Shown here piece by piece: positions 28,045-39,682 of a stretch of 64,000 nucleotides of DNA; position 1 is the first letter of the stretch, and every line of letters starts with the position of its first letter. The stretch is from Helicoverpa zea (taxonomy: Eukaryota; Arthropoda; Insecta; Lepidoptera; Noctuidae), in the NCBI RefSeq assembly GCF_022581195.2, contig NC_061480.1, positions 620,001 to 684,000 of the forward strand. The letters are read 5' to 3'. Position numbers and translations under genes: made by a program. The notes below the pieces were generated by a model. It did not search any database. It was not told where the DNA came from and saw nothing but the letters and a program-made list of their open reading frames with translations.

Positions 28045-31000
28045 TTAGTGCAGTTGACAGTAGCTGTCAAAACTGACAGCTGCTGTCAAAGTGCACAAAA
28101 CATGAGTTAGTGCTGTACTTAAATAAGCGAGTCGCAAAGTTCCTTCTTCTCTTGTTGCTCTGTCCCTCGTTGTCTTAGGTGGCTCAATTTCAAGAAACCG
28201 TTGTTCATTCGCTTGTACAACCTTCATCGTCATCTGCACATCATGTTGAGTAGCGGCTGTAAGAGAAGACAAGTTATAAGAGAAGCACATTTATCGTCGC
28301 GGAATCGGCTTAAGCCGAGTGCGTGTCACCACACTGCACAAAATCTTAATGTAATAAACAGTTTTTTTTTTATAAACTGTCGGGAAACAAAGACAGGGTA
28401 CTTTGAAACCAACTTAATTTATTTCTTTGTAAATTATTTCAGCTATTTTGATCCATTTTCTCAACATATTGGTAAAAATCATCAGGGGCCCGATTCTCCT
28501 AAGTTAATAATGTCAAAATAGAATAGAAATTGAATCGCAATAGCAGTTTTAACCATATCGGGCATTCTGCTACTAATGTAAGACCAATCGTATTCCAACG
28601 ACATTCGATTGGTTTGCGATTGGTCTGCAATTTTGTTGATTTTGGTCTATACGGTAGTTTGTTCTACAATCATATTGCAATCGTAAATCGTTTCCGGACA
28701 AAATGATTCATTATTGAATAACAGAAAAGGATAAAAACGTTTATTTCAAAGAAAAAATAGCGGAATGCCACATACGCTTCAATCGTAATCGAGTCGGGAT
28801 TGAATCTCAGTCGAACGTGCATCGTATGTCGCTTAAGTAAAATTAGGAGAATCGGGTCCCTGTCTTACTAGGGGGTATCGGGTGAGGTAGCGGTGAGGGA
28901 GTGTCAGACTCTTTCTGACTAAAAACCGTCGTGTTCCGTCGTAGGCTTTTTATGTACCAGCGCCGCGGTAACTCTTTCGAACAGTCCCGCAGCCGGACAT
29001 CAGACATCTTAAGAAAGGATTCCTAACCTGTATTTACTGTGGCTTGATCTTGGACCGTTTCTGGCTTATTCTGCGATCCTCTGTCGGCTGCTACGGTAGA
29101 ACTGGTAGACGTACTAGGGGCTGGTGGGAGGGAAACTTCTGCGCTGTCTTGCTGAGGCGACGATTCGACCTGTGGGCAAATAAAACTTGTTATAATTACC
29201 GGCATGAATCTTGAGCTCTGACCTACATCTGCGCAGAAGTGATTTATTAGCAAAGAACCAATCCCGAGTGACGGCTATGACGCGATGCACTGCGGGCCAA
29301 TCACCGCTTTAGCCCACTAACGCGCCTCACTTCATACCACAAACGGGACCCAATAAATTACTTCTGCGCAGGTGAAGGTCAGAGCTCAAGATTCGTGCCG
29401 ATAACTATAGAACGTAGATGAACACAACGTAGCCGTAGGTACTTTTGTGTCGTCTAAATTATTGTGAAATTACAAGGGATAACCACTAAGGCACACATTG
29501 TGCAACAAAAATGTTTCTTCGTGTCACTTACGGCGCAGGAACGGTCAATTATGTTGAGCAATATTACGATTGCGCAATGATACAAACAAAACAATTTCAC
29601 CATAAAGTAAATAACCACTATATCCCAATGAGGTTTTACCAATAGAGACGTCATACTCATTGTAAAGTAATAAAGAAATGGCGACATTTTAGTAATTACT
29701 GGTAATTACCTACAAGAACCTAAGCCAATTCATTTCTAGCATTGAGTAAGTCAGAAGATGAAAGAGATATATAGGACCCCAATGTCAAAAAGAGATAAAC
29801 ATATTGTGCACGTGTCAATTGTCAACGACAGCCAATGACGTTGCATCGGCTGCCAGTGTGAACTGGGGAAAAATGGTACAAAGAAAGCAGAATGAAAAAA
29901 ATAGACAGTTTTTTTTAATAAAAATGTTTATTTACAAATTTTAATATAAGTAGATCTAAAAAAAAAACAGGTAGGGTAGGTTTATTACACGTTTAAATAA
30001 ATATATTTCCAACTAACGATATAATTTTTTATTTAAAAAAAATCCAACTTAAAGAAAAGAAAACTTTGTTTGTTTGTTATGAATAGGCTCAAAAACTAGT
30101 GGACCGATTTTAAAAATTCTTTCACCATTCGAAAGCTACATTAGCCACGAGTGCCCACGAGTAACAAAAGCTATAATAACATCACATTATTCACATTATT
30201 TATCTCCACAGGTATCTGTCGTGAAAAGTCGTGGTGGCCTAGTGGGTAAAAGACAACCTCTCGAGTATGAGGGCGCGGGTTCGATCCCAGGTCAAGCAAG
30301 CAGCCCGACAGCTGGCTGTCGGTTGGTCGTTGAAAGGTTAAGAAATCTTAAATATAGACTGTAACTACAAGCAATGACGAACTGCAGTAGGTATCACAAT
30401 AGTACAATAAATTTTGAAAAAGCTGAATAGAAATATATGAAAACTATCAATTAAGTTGAGCTTCGTGTATTATCAGCGCTCTTACTTCCCAAAGCATAAT
30501 TCTAAATAGTGAAGTAGGGTTTTCTTTTTTACCTTAATTACCGGCACTGCTGTCTTTATCAGTTTCCGAACATTTTTTTTCGTGACGTACTTGTCACTTT
30601 CCAGAAAGTGTTGAGAACAAATAGTTGAGAATGTCGTTGGCATCCAATCATCTTCTCGTCGTTGTGTTCTTACCACTTGTACCCATTTTTCTTTCATTAA
30701 TCCGTCTTTAGGAAATCTAAAATAAAATAGAAATTAATGTTGAAAGTCAAATGCTGTTATTGTTGTGTTTACCTACTATGGATAATATTATTAAATACTG
30801 GTGGTGAAAAACAATATTGTAGCCATATGACCCCAACATCCTCTAGCATCGTTCGAATTGACAACACCGCGCGCCATTTTCTCGTTCTCTCTGTCACTCA
30901 TACATTAAACGCACTATTTGTCTCGTTCGTGTAGATGTCAAAGCGGCAATAGCGCGACAGTGATTTTTGATTAAAATAAAATTTATGATTTTCTGTTTTA

Positions 31001-31101
31001 AATAGATTATACGGTACTTACAAATGAAAAGACACATCCTTCTTGCATTTTACAGCAGGCCCAGTATAAGTGTTGCACTTTCTGAACACACAACTAGGCA
31101 T
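28045..31101 (-). CDS. THAP-type zinc-finger gene II (four-exon model, 205 aa)
   Basis: Exon 1 31022-31101 (MPSCVFRKC...VSFHL), exon 2 30533-30716 (FPKDGLMKEKWVQVV...WMPTTFSTICSQHF...KTAVPVIK), exon 3 29028-29169 (Ser/Thr/Pro/Gln-rich linker), exon 4 28045-28256 (QMTMKVVQANEQRFLEIE... to a stop). All introns have GT...AG ends and phases 2, 0 and 1 that match exactly. Zinc ligands are Cys4, Cys9 and the C-x2-H of TICSQHF, with an AVPV box. This is a small nuclear DNA-binding protein of the THAP class; its target is unknown. The last part of exon 4 overlaps a palindromic ctgtcaaaactgacag repeat, so its C-terminus may be repeat-derived. MITEs lie in introns 2 and 3. Exon 4 is the least certain part. 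Confidence 0.7.
28051..28098. repeat. Palindromic ttgacag/ctgtcaa repeat
   Basis: gtgcagttgacagtagctgt runs into its near-inverse ending ctgtcaaagtgcac. A related element lies at 50036-50107. It overlaps the end of THAP gene II. Confidence 0.6.
28486..28860 (+). mobile_element. CAG-flanked MITE
   Basis: GGGCCCGATTCTCC start after CAG; GGAGAATCGGGTCCC end followed by TGT, so the right flank has changed. It lies in intron 3 of THAP gene II. Confidence 0.8.
29191..29409 (-). mobile_element. TATA-ended MITE, long subfamily
   Basis: TATAATTACCGGCATGAATC start and CGTGCCGATAACTATA end. It begins only about 20 bp upstream (in transcript sense) of the exon 3 acceptor of THAP gene II. Confidence 0.8.
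30055..30180 (+). mobile_element. Helitron-like internal fragment
   Basis: actttgtttgtttgttatga, ctcaaaaactagtggaccga and ttcgaaagctacatt match 6403-6602. Both ends are missing. In intron 2 of THAP gene II. Confidence 0.55.
30225..30400 (+). repeat. tRNA-derived SINE
   Basis: gtggtggcctagtgggtaaa (box A-like) and gcgggttcgatcccagg (box B-like) form a pol III-type head, followed by a non-tRNA body. In intron 2 of THAP gene II, on the opposite strand. Confidence 0.65.
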
Positions 31102-31256
31102 TTTTCTTTATTTTTAAACACCAAACTCTCGCTTAAACATACGTTCGCATCACGGCCAGACGCAGGACGGACTGAGTTCACTCAAGCTGATCAGCTTGTG
31201 TTTGTATCGCCGCGCAGACGTCAGTAAAACGTATCTACCTCAGATTATATATATAA

Positions 31257-32023
31257 CTAGCTTTTGCCCGCGGCTTCGCTCGCGTTAAGGAGTATTATTA
31301 TTAATTAGGTATGGTTTTTGCGGCTTTACTTTTGTTTAGCGTGTGTAAAAAACTAGGGCCTACAAAACTTCTTTGTACACAATATTCTTTACTAATCTGT
31401 CATTAGGCGCTAAAACTATTAAGTTGTTGGGTGAACTTACTCGTGAGCAAGCGTAATAAATCTAATAGCGGTAGGCAGAACTTCTCAACATTTAGAAATA
31501 AACATTATTTTGTTCGTTCCATTACGTACTGATAGGTTCAAACTAATACATTTTACATCCTTCATCATCCCTTATTTTATCACCCGTGGGGGTTGAATGG
31601 GGGTTGAATTAATCAAAATCGTATTTAAGCGAATGTCATCATAAAATTCTGATTCGTCATCAGGACTTCTTCATAAAATCTAAGAAGATGTATACAAACT
31701 TTCACCCCTATTTTATCCCCTTAGGGATGGAATTTATCAAAATCCTTTCTTAAGGGTTGCCTACGCCATAGTAGCTTTATGCATGCAAAGTCTCAGTCCG
31801 ATCGGTTTAAAATTGACACAGTTTCATACAAACTTTCATCCCCTATTTTATCCCCTTGGGGGTAGAATTGTTAAAAATCCTTTCTTAGCGGATGCCTACG
31901 TCATAACATCTACCTGCATGCCAAATTTCAGCCCGATCCGTCCAGTGGTTTCAGCTGTGCGTTGATAGATCACTATGTCAGTCAGTCAGTCAGTCAGTCA
32001 CCTTTGAGTTTTATATATTTAGA
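31257..32023 (-). mobile_element. Non-autonomous Helitron with (CAGT)n microsatellite
   Basis: Plus-strand ctagcttttgcccgcggctt is the inverse of a Helitron 3' end. The other boundary on the minus strand is A|TCTAAATATATAAAACTC. A cagt repeat (31979-32000) sits near the 5' end, as in microsatellite-associated lepidopteran Helitrons. Confidence 0.65.
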
Positions 32024-32269
32024 TATCATTGCTATATCCTATTCACGAAGCCATGAGCCAAAAGGTAAACAAACCATTAAAAACAATGATATTATATATA
32101 TAATCTGAATTAAAAATGGTTCTTTATAAGTCACGATTGAAGTAGTGAACATATTTTATAAAAATAACTACGAAAGTAATACACTGACAACATTAGAAAT
32201 GATATTTTAGAACGATGTCTGTAGAACCTATGTAATCCTTTCAGACTTATTTGAAATCAAATATAATCA

Positions 32270-32515
32270 TCATCATCATCATCAGCCTATAGCAGTCCAC
32301 TGCTGGACATAGGCCTCTCCAAGTGCACGCCACTGAGATCGATTTTCGGCTTCTCGCATCCAGCTCCTGCCAGCCGTCTTGCGCAAGTCATCACTCCACC
32401 GTGCCTGAGGACGTCCTACACTACGTTTGCCGAGGCGTGGTCTCCACTCTAGAACTCGTTTACCCTAACGGTTATCGGTTCTTCGGCTAATATTCCTTAC
32501 ATCGTCGATCCCACA
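32270..32515 (-). mobile_element. LINE 3' tail fragment (RTE-like)
   Basis: Minus strand ends ...ccagcagtggactgctatagg then (GAT)n. Longer relative of 11409-11528. Confidence 0.6.
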
Positions 32516-32668
32516 GTGCCTAAAGACAAAAGTCTTCAAATATAATAAATGCCGTAAATTATTTTCTTTATTTTAATTAAATATGTATTTAATCGTTTAC
32601 ATGTAAACTTCGAGCAACACAAGGGAAGGGAGTAGCCTTACCATCATTTCGCCGTATAAATAGTTCAG

Positions 32669-32995
32669 GGGCTGATTCTCCTAATTTAATAATCTCAAAA
32701 TTGCATAGAAATTGAATCGCAATAGCAGTTTTAACCATATCGGGCCATTCTGCTACTAATATAAGACCAATCGTATTCCAACGACATTCGATTGGTTTGC
32801 TATTGGTCTATACGGTAGTTTGCTCTACAATCATATTGCAATCGCACCTAAATCATTTGCAGACAAAATTATTCATTATTAAATGAAAGAATAGGATAAT
32901 AAACGTTTATTTCAAAGAAAAAATAGCGGAATGCCACATACGCTTCAATCGTAATTGAGTCGGGATTGGATCTCAGTCGAATGTGAATCGAATGA
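32669..32995 (+). mobile_element. CAG-flanked MITE, 3'-truncated
   Basis: Starts after CAG with ggggctgattctcc. The right end stops in cagtcgaatgtgaatcg without the terminal repeat. Confidence 0.75.
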
Positions 32996-33303
32996 GCGCT
33001 TTTACAAAATCGAATTGCTCAGGTTTAGGTAAATTAGACGATAGCCGGCAGCACTTGCGCACGTGTGCGTCTAGTGAAAATAAATACGCAACGCACACCT
33101 GCGGACCGCTACGCGGCGCAAACAAACTTGCGACTTTGCCACTTTTTTCCGAAATAATTTATTGGTTTTGTCAATGATATTATAAATTATAAATCTTTTT
33201 TGTCTTTTTGACGTGCTTTTAATGAATGGGCTATTTTTATGCTCATGATGCAAACGGACATTCAGATACTTTTGTATTATAGCTCGAATTAGTTGCAATC
33301 TAT

Positions 33304-33853
33304 GTGTGGGTCCACACTGCGAGCCTAGCGCGGTTGCGACGACGGGCGCGAAATATCTAACATATGAAACGCGCCTTTGCGTCCATATTGAAGTGACTAA
33401 GGCGGAAGCCTAGTGCGATGGGACTGAGCGACACAGCGAGCGTAAGTTTCAAACGCTTCTATCTTCGCGTTCTGGCCACACTACGGGCCTAGTCATCGAG
33501 CGACCCAATGCGCGGACGGCGGGGGTAACAAACCAGTTCGATCTTGTCGTTCGGCGTATGTGCATTTATATTCGTTTGTCTAAAAAATGGCGGTTAATAC
33601 TGAATCGTTCATAAGTGCAATTCAATCTAAACCACGGATCTGGCAAAGCAAACATCCACACCACAATAATCGCACAATAACAAGAAAGTTATGGAGTGAA
33701 ATAAAAGAACAATTTCCTATAAGTCAAGGTGTTGCACTCCTGATATACGTCACACCGCTACAAGAGCTCGCGCCTTCACTGTGGCCACCCCACGCCACCG
33801 CTCGCCGCGCCCGCCTAGGCTCCAGTCACCGCGCTTGCAGTGTGGACCCACAC
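33304..33853 (+). mobile_element. Harbinger-like element with MADF fragment, in a THAP exon
   Basis: Inverted ends GTGTGGGTCCACACTG and CAGTGTGGACCCACAC, 550 bp, flanked by TAT (33301-33303, 33854-33856). It carries a short plus-strand MADF-like frame. It interrupts exon 3 of THAP gene III. PIF/Harbinger elements often carry a second, MADF/SANT-type protein and make 3-bp duplications. Confidence 0.6.
33587..33734 (+). pseudogene. MADF (Myb/SANT-like) domain fragment
   Basis: The ATG at 33587 opens MAVNTESFISAIQSKP followed by RIWQSKHPHH and ITRKLWSEIKEQFP. The spacing F-I-x-A-I...P-x-I/L-W...H-P...N...K-LW-x-E-I matches the first helices of the MADF domain found in insect DNA-binding proteins and in Harbinger helper proteins. 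Only about half the domain remains before the frame runs into the element's terminal region. Confidence 0.55.
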
Positions 33854-35120
33854 TATGAGTACCTATAGGGGTTTGATTCATAGAATATTCAAACAAAATA
33901 TCGAATACGTTGGACTGCAAAAAGTGTTTTAAAATGTTTTTCATGCTTGTTATTTTTTTTAATCTGCTGTTTTGGATTTTAAGAGCATTATTTTTTTTCT
34001 GTAACATTCTTTTTTCAACAACTAATTTACGAACTCGCATCCTTAGCTTTGCTTTTCTGGGGGTGTCCAACACTGAATCCATGGCGGATATATCAACATG
34101 GTCCAGACTGGTAGGTGAGCGAAATTGTGGAACATCATCATTGTCCTGAAATAGAATAAATTCTCTTAATTGATATGGTAATTACAAATTATATTTGTAA
34201 TTAGCTTTTGCCCGCGGCTTCGCTCCCGTCAACTGACTTCTCTACTTTACCCTATTTTTTTTTCATAAGAACCTTCTCCTGACAATAACAAACACAACAA
34301 AAAAAGAATTAGCCAAATTGGTCCAGGCGTTGTTGAGTTATGCGCTTACCAACACATTTTGCGATTCATTTTTATATTATAGATAGATTAATTGAGCAAG
34401 ACTGAATGCACGGATCACGTAATTACATAAGTTACGATCATTATTTTCTTGTTGTGAAAATATTCAACTATCATAATATTTATAAAATTAAACTCTACCG
34501 GGGCCATCACAGGTACTGCAGTTTTTTTCAAACGCGTGTAGCCTTTAGAAGTAGTGTATTTATCTTCATTTTTAAAATGTTCAGAACAAATAGTACTACT
34601 TTTTGTAGGTATCCAGTTAAATTCACTTCTTTCCGCCTGAACTATGCTGACCCATTCATGTTTTATATAATCATCAATAGGAAATCTGCAAGATAACAAA
34701 AACATTACAAAAAATGTTTTATCTAAGGTACATACTTTCTAATCGAGTAATAAAATAATATTAACTAGCCCGCTATTACTAATTGAATTCTATCATCTTA
34801 ATATTATTATTAGAAAGACGCTAACAAACTAACTCAAGCGGTCAACGAACGCTGTGTATTCTGCCTACGATTTCGCTTCTGGTTGATTAATCTATGACAC
34901 ATGGCTATTTGTCCTTGTCGCGTTGCAGTCATCATATTCGCTGTCCTTATCGAACCGCCATATTAAAAATTCGAAATGTATTTAGTAAATGAGAAATAAA
35001 ATCGTGAAAATATATAAATATGACATTATTTTAATATACTTACGTATGGTATGAAACTCCTACACTCTTATTTTTCTTGGAACCATAGTTTTTACACTTT
35101 CGTAACACACAACTTGGCAT
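33750..35120 (-). pseudogene. THAP-type zinc-finger gene III, 3' exon disrupted
   Basis: Exon 1 35044-35120 (MPSCVLRKC...VGVSYHT), exon 2 34499-34685 (FPIDDYIKHEWVSIV...WIPTKSSTICSEHF...KTAVPVMAP), exon 3 from 34145 (DNDDVPQFRSPTSL...). Phases 2 and 0 match, and exons 1+2 total 264 nt, exactly as in gene II. Zinc ligands Cys4, Cys9 and C-x2-H are intact. Exon 3 encodes a basic coiled-coil segment (MRVRKLVVEKRMLQKKNNAL, QNSRLKKI), typical downstream of THAP domains. At 33853 the frame enters the Harbinger/MADF element and stops at 33750. Before that insertion the frame would have continued into 33298-33071. Whether the shortened product is made is unknown. Confidence 0.68.
34202..34386 (-). 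mobile_element. Helitron-like element in THAP gene III intron
   Basis: tagcttttgcccgcggcttc (inverse of a Helitron 3' end) through to a tatattatagat 5' side. Close relatives begin at 38073 and 41028. Confidence 0.5.
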
Positions 35121-35792
35121 TTTAGGCAAATATAGGCACGACACAGACACGCGTTGTTTCGCTCGCTGCTATAAGCCGAGTAAGCCGACAAAAACAAATT
35201 ACGACAATTGTCTGAATTCGTTCGCAACAATTTTTGCGTGCCAGTGCGATATCTACCTCTTTTTATTTATAATATCATTGGCTGCGGACCGCTACGCGGC
35301 ACAAACAAACTTGAGACTTTGCCACTTTTTCCGAAATAATTTATTGTTTTTATATTTATAGTTTATGAAATATTATTTGTACCGATGAATTTTATAACCT
35401 AGACTAGCTCGATTTAGTTACAATAAACGAATAAAGTATTTTTTTATATATTTAGGTATAATTAAGTGGTGCTAGGTGGTTAGCTATTATCGTAGCTTAT
35501 AGACGCCCGCAATAGCTTTATCTATGGAAACACGTACATATCTGCTTTGTTAACGAAGTTTCCTTAAAGTAATTTATGAGCAGATAGGAAGATATTTTAA
35601 TTAATTAATGCAATATGATGTTGTTTCAAGTTTGAATAATGTAATAATACGGTATCTATCTATAATAGTGGTTCATACATTTTTTTAAAGAGTTGGTAGT
35701 TATATCAATTATGCACATTTAAGGATTTATTTTTTATAAATATTCTATAATGATGCATCTTTACATTTTTGTGTATCGTTCGGGATAACTAT
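35121..35792. other. Upstream region of THAP gene III; no gene recognised
   Basis: Mostly AT-rich. A 65-bp stretch (about 35280-35345, ggaccgctacgcggcacaaa... to ccgaaataatttattg) repeats 33102-33167. Confidence 0.4.
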
Positions 35793-36045
35793 TTAATTTC
35801 TGGATTGGTATAATGGGTGTAAAAAATAAAAACAAAGACTATATAAAAAAAACGTATAACAGTAATAAAAAAAATAAAAATATATTTTCTGAATTGGCAT
35901 AGGACGTGCTTTCCTCAAATCTATATTTTGCGGAAGAACGCACTCCTCATAAACCTTTACTAATTTGGGCAACATTTTGAGATTCCAGAAATCATTATCT
36001 TTGTAAACTTTTATAACTTTTAGTGGGTATTCAGTTCCAGTAACA
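35793..36045 (-). CDS. Terminal exon resembling YqaJ-type exonuclease proteins
   Basis: After a tttgcag acceptor the minus strand reads TGTEYPLKVIKVYKDNDFWN, then LPKLVKVYEECVLP and LRKARPMPIQ, then an AT-rich end. Multi-copy insect proteins with a YqaJ viral-recombinase (lambda-exonuclease-like) domain end in a similar run (KIVKV...D..FW...M..KL..FY..C.LPE..D.R..R.MPI). The exon enters in phase 2. It lies downstream of, and on the same strand as, the basic first exons at 37.1-43.0 kb, so it could be their 3' part; that link is inference. No catalytic core is visible in this exon. Confidence 0.4.
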
Positions 36046-36291
36046 CTGCAAACACATAAAATTGCAACGTTTTTTTCTTTTTATGTTCATTGTTTGTTTG
36101 TTTTGCCCCTTATTTATTTATTTGTTTCTTGAGTCATTCGTGTGTTTGAATTAAATGGATTTTCTTTCTTCTTTCTTTCTTTCTATAAACATTTTTATTC
36201 GCAATATGGAGCTGGCCTTGTATTTGATAATACCAAAAAGAAGCAATACGAAAGGTCATTAACCTTAAAAACAACTGTGGCGTTGACAATC

Positions 36292-36522
36292 TATAGTTCG
36301 GCCATTCAGAGAATGCGTTCCTGACACGTCGCGATTGAACTGACGACGTAATAACATTCATTGATTATTGATATAATAATGTTGTTTTAATGCTCCTCAA
36401 TTGTTAAAACGGTAAACAACCAGCAAAAATATTTTTATCGTAACTGCAACGCCATTGCAAAGTTACGTCGTCAGTTCAATCGCGACGTGTCAGGAACGCA
36501 TTCTCTGAATGGCCGAACTATA
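36292..36522. mobile_element. MITE with arms of about 60 bp, TATAGTTCGGCC ends
   Basis: TATAGTTCGGCCATTCAGAG... and its inverse ...CTCTGAATGGCCGAACTATA, 231 bp. The first bases (TATAGTT..CGGC) resemble the TATA-ended family. Confidence 0.8.
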
Positions 36523-36666
36523 ATATCTATCTCTTTCCATCTTGTGCCTTTGTCGTAATGTCTCGTTCTCCCGGCTAAAACATGACAACGTCAAGGCGAG
36601 TTCGCCAACATTCGGCCGGCATTTTAGATTCATTCTGTTTCGGAACGCGCTCGTGGTGATACAAGT

Positions 36667-36800
36667 TATAGTTACCGGCACGGATATTGGGCTCTCGGCG
36701 GAAGAGTGGGGATCGCTTTGCGCACCCGTACGCATAAGGCAATAAGGCAGTAACTCGCTTCTGCGCAGGTGAAGGCTCGATATCCGTGCCGATAACTGTA
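36667..36800 (+). mobile_element. TATA-ended MITE, short subfamily
   Basis: TATAGTTACCGGCACGGATA to GTGCCGATAACTGTA. Shares gaagagtggggatcgctttg with 27858-27996 and 2505-2569. Confidence 0.8.
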
Positions 36801-37093
36801 TTTGTTATTATTTTGTTGTTTATTTAATTATTACATACAATCAGTCAAATTATGATAAAGTTTATAAAAATAGACTATCCTTTTTAATATTATTACAATT
36901 TGCCGGATATTTTTGAAAATGATATAAATCTAACTTTCAAAAAGTTACGCACTTCTGCTATTCCCAATGACCTTGCATGTGTTTTGTTTACATTTGGTAT
37001 CGCTTCTCGTTGGCCGTACTATATATTATATGTGATACCAGTAATATTAGCAGTCCCTAAAGCGAATGATCTCAACAGGTGGGCAACACTTAC

Positions 37094-37450
37094 CTTTGTT
37101 AAATCAGAAGCAATATTTTCATTTGCCTTTACTTGCTCCTGCTGCATTTGAGCTCTTTTTTGCCTATAGATAAGAAACAAGTTTAATGGGTGAAATGGAA
37201 TAAAAAATCAAAATAAATACCCAAGAAACATCATATTAAAATATAACAAAACAAAATACTTCTTGACATAGAGAAGAGCACGTATATAGCGTATTTTGTT
37301 ATCTAAATATTACTGAGTATATTTAAAATGCGTAGGTATTTGATAAATTTCTTACCGGTAAGCTTCTCTTGCGCGTTTTAAATTATCGGCCAAAACTTTT
37401 TTTTTAATTCTGACAGCACCAAATATACTACTTTTGTCTTTTCTTCCCAT
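37094..37450 (-). CDS. Unknown basic protein, exons 1-2, copy A
   Basis: Exon 1 37356-37450 reads MGRKDKSSIFGAVRIKKKVL, ending EAYR across the junction. Exon 2 37094-37163 adds QKRAQMQQEQVKANENIASD. The junction is phase 2 with gtaag/tag sites and exon 2 ends in phase 0 at gtaagt. The product starts strongly basic (KRRK-type, nuclear-localisation-like), then a Gln/Glu-rich helix. Copy A differs from B and C mainly in codons 3-8 and the exon 1 end, so it is the oldest. I do not recognise the family. A YqaJ-like exon lies 1.05 kb downstream on the same strand. Confidence 0.45.
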
Positions 37451-38069
37451 GATTATGAATTATGCTGAAAATAATTAATAGAATTTAATTTGGAGAATAA
37501 GTTATATAAACAATTCAAACAAAGAAGTAAACTGACGACGATGACATTTACGTACATATTTCTTTATAACCAGCATCAAAAAAAGAGAAGCCTATCTATA
37601 ACATTTTCGCATTAGAATATCATGGGTTAATACTTATGTATATTACATTTCAATCAGATCATTATAACTAATAAATAAAATAAAAACTCACTTGTATCAA
37701 AACGTGTTAGTTGCGCTATATTTTCCGAACTCCGGCGAGTTTATGCGGCGCAACAGCGAGTGATATGTCCTTCCTCGGTAAGCGCTTGGCGCTGACTAAA
37801 GTTGAACACCGCGCCGCCGCGCGTCACAAGATTTATATTGATTCTTTGCATTGCAAACAAAAATTATTTTAATATATTGTTTTACTTTTAAATAGACCAA
37901 TATTTATTTAGAACACTCCCAAGATAAATGATCAAACTTTCTTAATCTTTTTTTTGTTATTTTTTGTGACTATATCCAAAGCATAATGACGCATCAAAAC
38001 TCGTAGGTATATAACGTTTAAATTCGCGAAAATTTGTGATATGGTAATTACAAATTATATTTGTAACTA

Positions 38070-38235
38070 GCTTTTGCCCGCGGCTTCGCTCCCGTCAACT
38101 GACTTCTCTACTTTACCCTATTTTTTTCTGACAATAACAAACACAACAAAAAAAGAATTAGCCAAATTGGTCCAGGCGTTGTTGAGTTATGCGCTTACCA
38201 ACACATTTTGCGATTCATTTTTATATTATAGACTA
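38070..38235 (-). mobile_element. Helitron-like element, copy A
   Basis: ctagcttttgcccgcggctt to ttatattatagactag. The same element recurs at 41025-41190; a second Helitron-type end (actagttgttgcccgcgact) follows directly. Confidence 0.5.
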
Positions 38236-38744
38236 GTTGTTGCCCGCGACTTTGTCTGCGTGGGCAATATAGAATTTTATGTAGCCTATGGAATGTCACT
38301 ATCAAAGGATCACCAAAGTAAAGAAAGTTCTCGCGCACGTAGCCACAAAGATAGAAGGATGCACTCATAGATATCGTAACTCGTAATACGTGCTCTGAGA
38401 AATGCGACAGGATGGATTGACATAGGTATTAGTTGGTTGTCAAATATTATGATTGCGTTCAGAAATTTAACTTAAGATTTATAATTTAATTTCTGACAAA
38501 ACTTAAGATTTATCTTTCGATTTCTATATAGTCTTATTAAAAAAATAATCGGACAGATTAACAACTGAAGTTAGTTAAAATTGAGTTTCTCGAAGCCGAC
38601 CACTATTTATGTACTATGTATTTTGAGACTATGCAATTTTGTCGCGTTTGTTGAGTTTCAGAACGCGATATTAGATCCTCCAACGCGCACGCGAATTTGA
38701 ACTTTATGCAGCGGTAATAAATTACAAATTGACTCTCCATTTTA

Positions 38745-39058
38745 TTTGAAATAAACGTTTTCATCCTTTTCTGTCATTCAATAATGAATCATTTTGTCTG
38801 CAAATGTTTAATAAATCAAATAATAAAGTTATAAAGTAAATCGTAAATCGTGAATCAGTTTGCTGTAGCAAACTACCGTATAGACCAAAATCACCAAAAT
38901 AGCAGACCAATCGCACACCAATCAAAATATGTCAATCGAATACGATTGGTCTTTTATTAGTAGCAGAATGCCCAATGTGGTTAAAACTGCTATTATGATC
39001 ATATTGCGATTCGATTTCTATTCGATTTTGACATTATTAACTTAGGAGAATCGGGGCC
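38745..39058 (-). mobile_element. CAG-flanked MITE, truncated (copy A/B boundary)
   Basis: Ends ...aacttaggagaatcggggcc before CAG; the other end is lost near 38745. Its duplicate is 41700-42013. Confidence 0.8.
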
Positions 39059-39086
39059 CAGTAATATTAGTAGTCCCCTAAAGCTT

Positions 39087-39654
39087 GGGTTTCCTAGGAA
39101 AGCGGTGCCGTCATATAGCGGCCGTCATATTACGGACGCAAATAGACGGTCGTCTTTACGGTGATGACATGCGGAAAGTTCCACGGCCGTTTTAACACAC
39201 CGTCATAAACTTTTTGTTAGTTGTATCATACTTACTAACCTGTTTTATTTAATATTTCTCAAATTTCATGACACCAATTCTGTTTTAGTTGACTTTTTCT
39301 ATAATCTTTATTTCTTATATTATATATTGCTTCGTGGTTACGAACGAAATCTATTAAAATTTCGTCGTCCTCGCTGCTCTAAGAGTTGTAACTAATTTTT
39401 GACGTTGTTCCGAAAAAAAAAACCACAAATACGTATTAAAAAAGCTTCACCGCTTTCAATAAAACGTTCACCAAACTATCTGACACCGTCAAGACGGCTG
39501 TCATGCAAATGGCGGCACCGCTTTTTGAAGTTACGGTGTCAGTTACCGCTCTCTAGGAAACCGCCCCATTTTGTTTACATAGACAACGTTCTGGTGACGT
39601 CTTTCACCGCTGTATTACGGCCGCTATATGACGGCACCGCTTTCCTAGGAAACC
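39087..39654. mobile_element. 568-bp TIR element in copy B
   Basis: gggtttcctaggaaagcggt and the inverse ending accgctttcctaggaaacc bound the element, with tcatatagcggccgt repeated at both ends. aaagctt flanks both sides (39080-39086, 39655-39661). The same element is at 42042-42610 in copy C; copy A is empty here. No transposase frame. Confidence 0.75.
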
Positions 39655-39682
39655 AAAGCTTAAGCGAATTATGTCAATACAA

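Noticed and set aside
29454..29687. Hydrophobic 77-codon minus-strand frame
   Set aside because: In an intron of THAP gene II, AT-rich, no splice or family support.
30225..30300. Possible tRNA gene
   Set aside because: Box A and B are present but the stems do not form a cloverleaf and a SINE body follows; a decayed copy is at 4529-4590.
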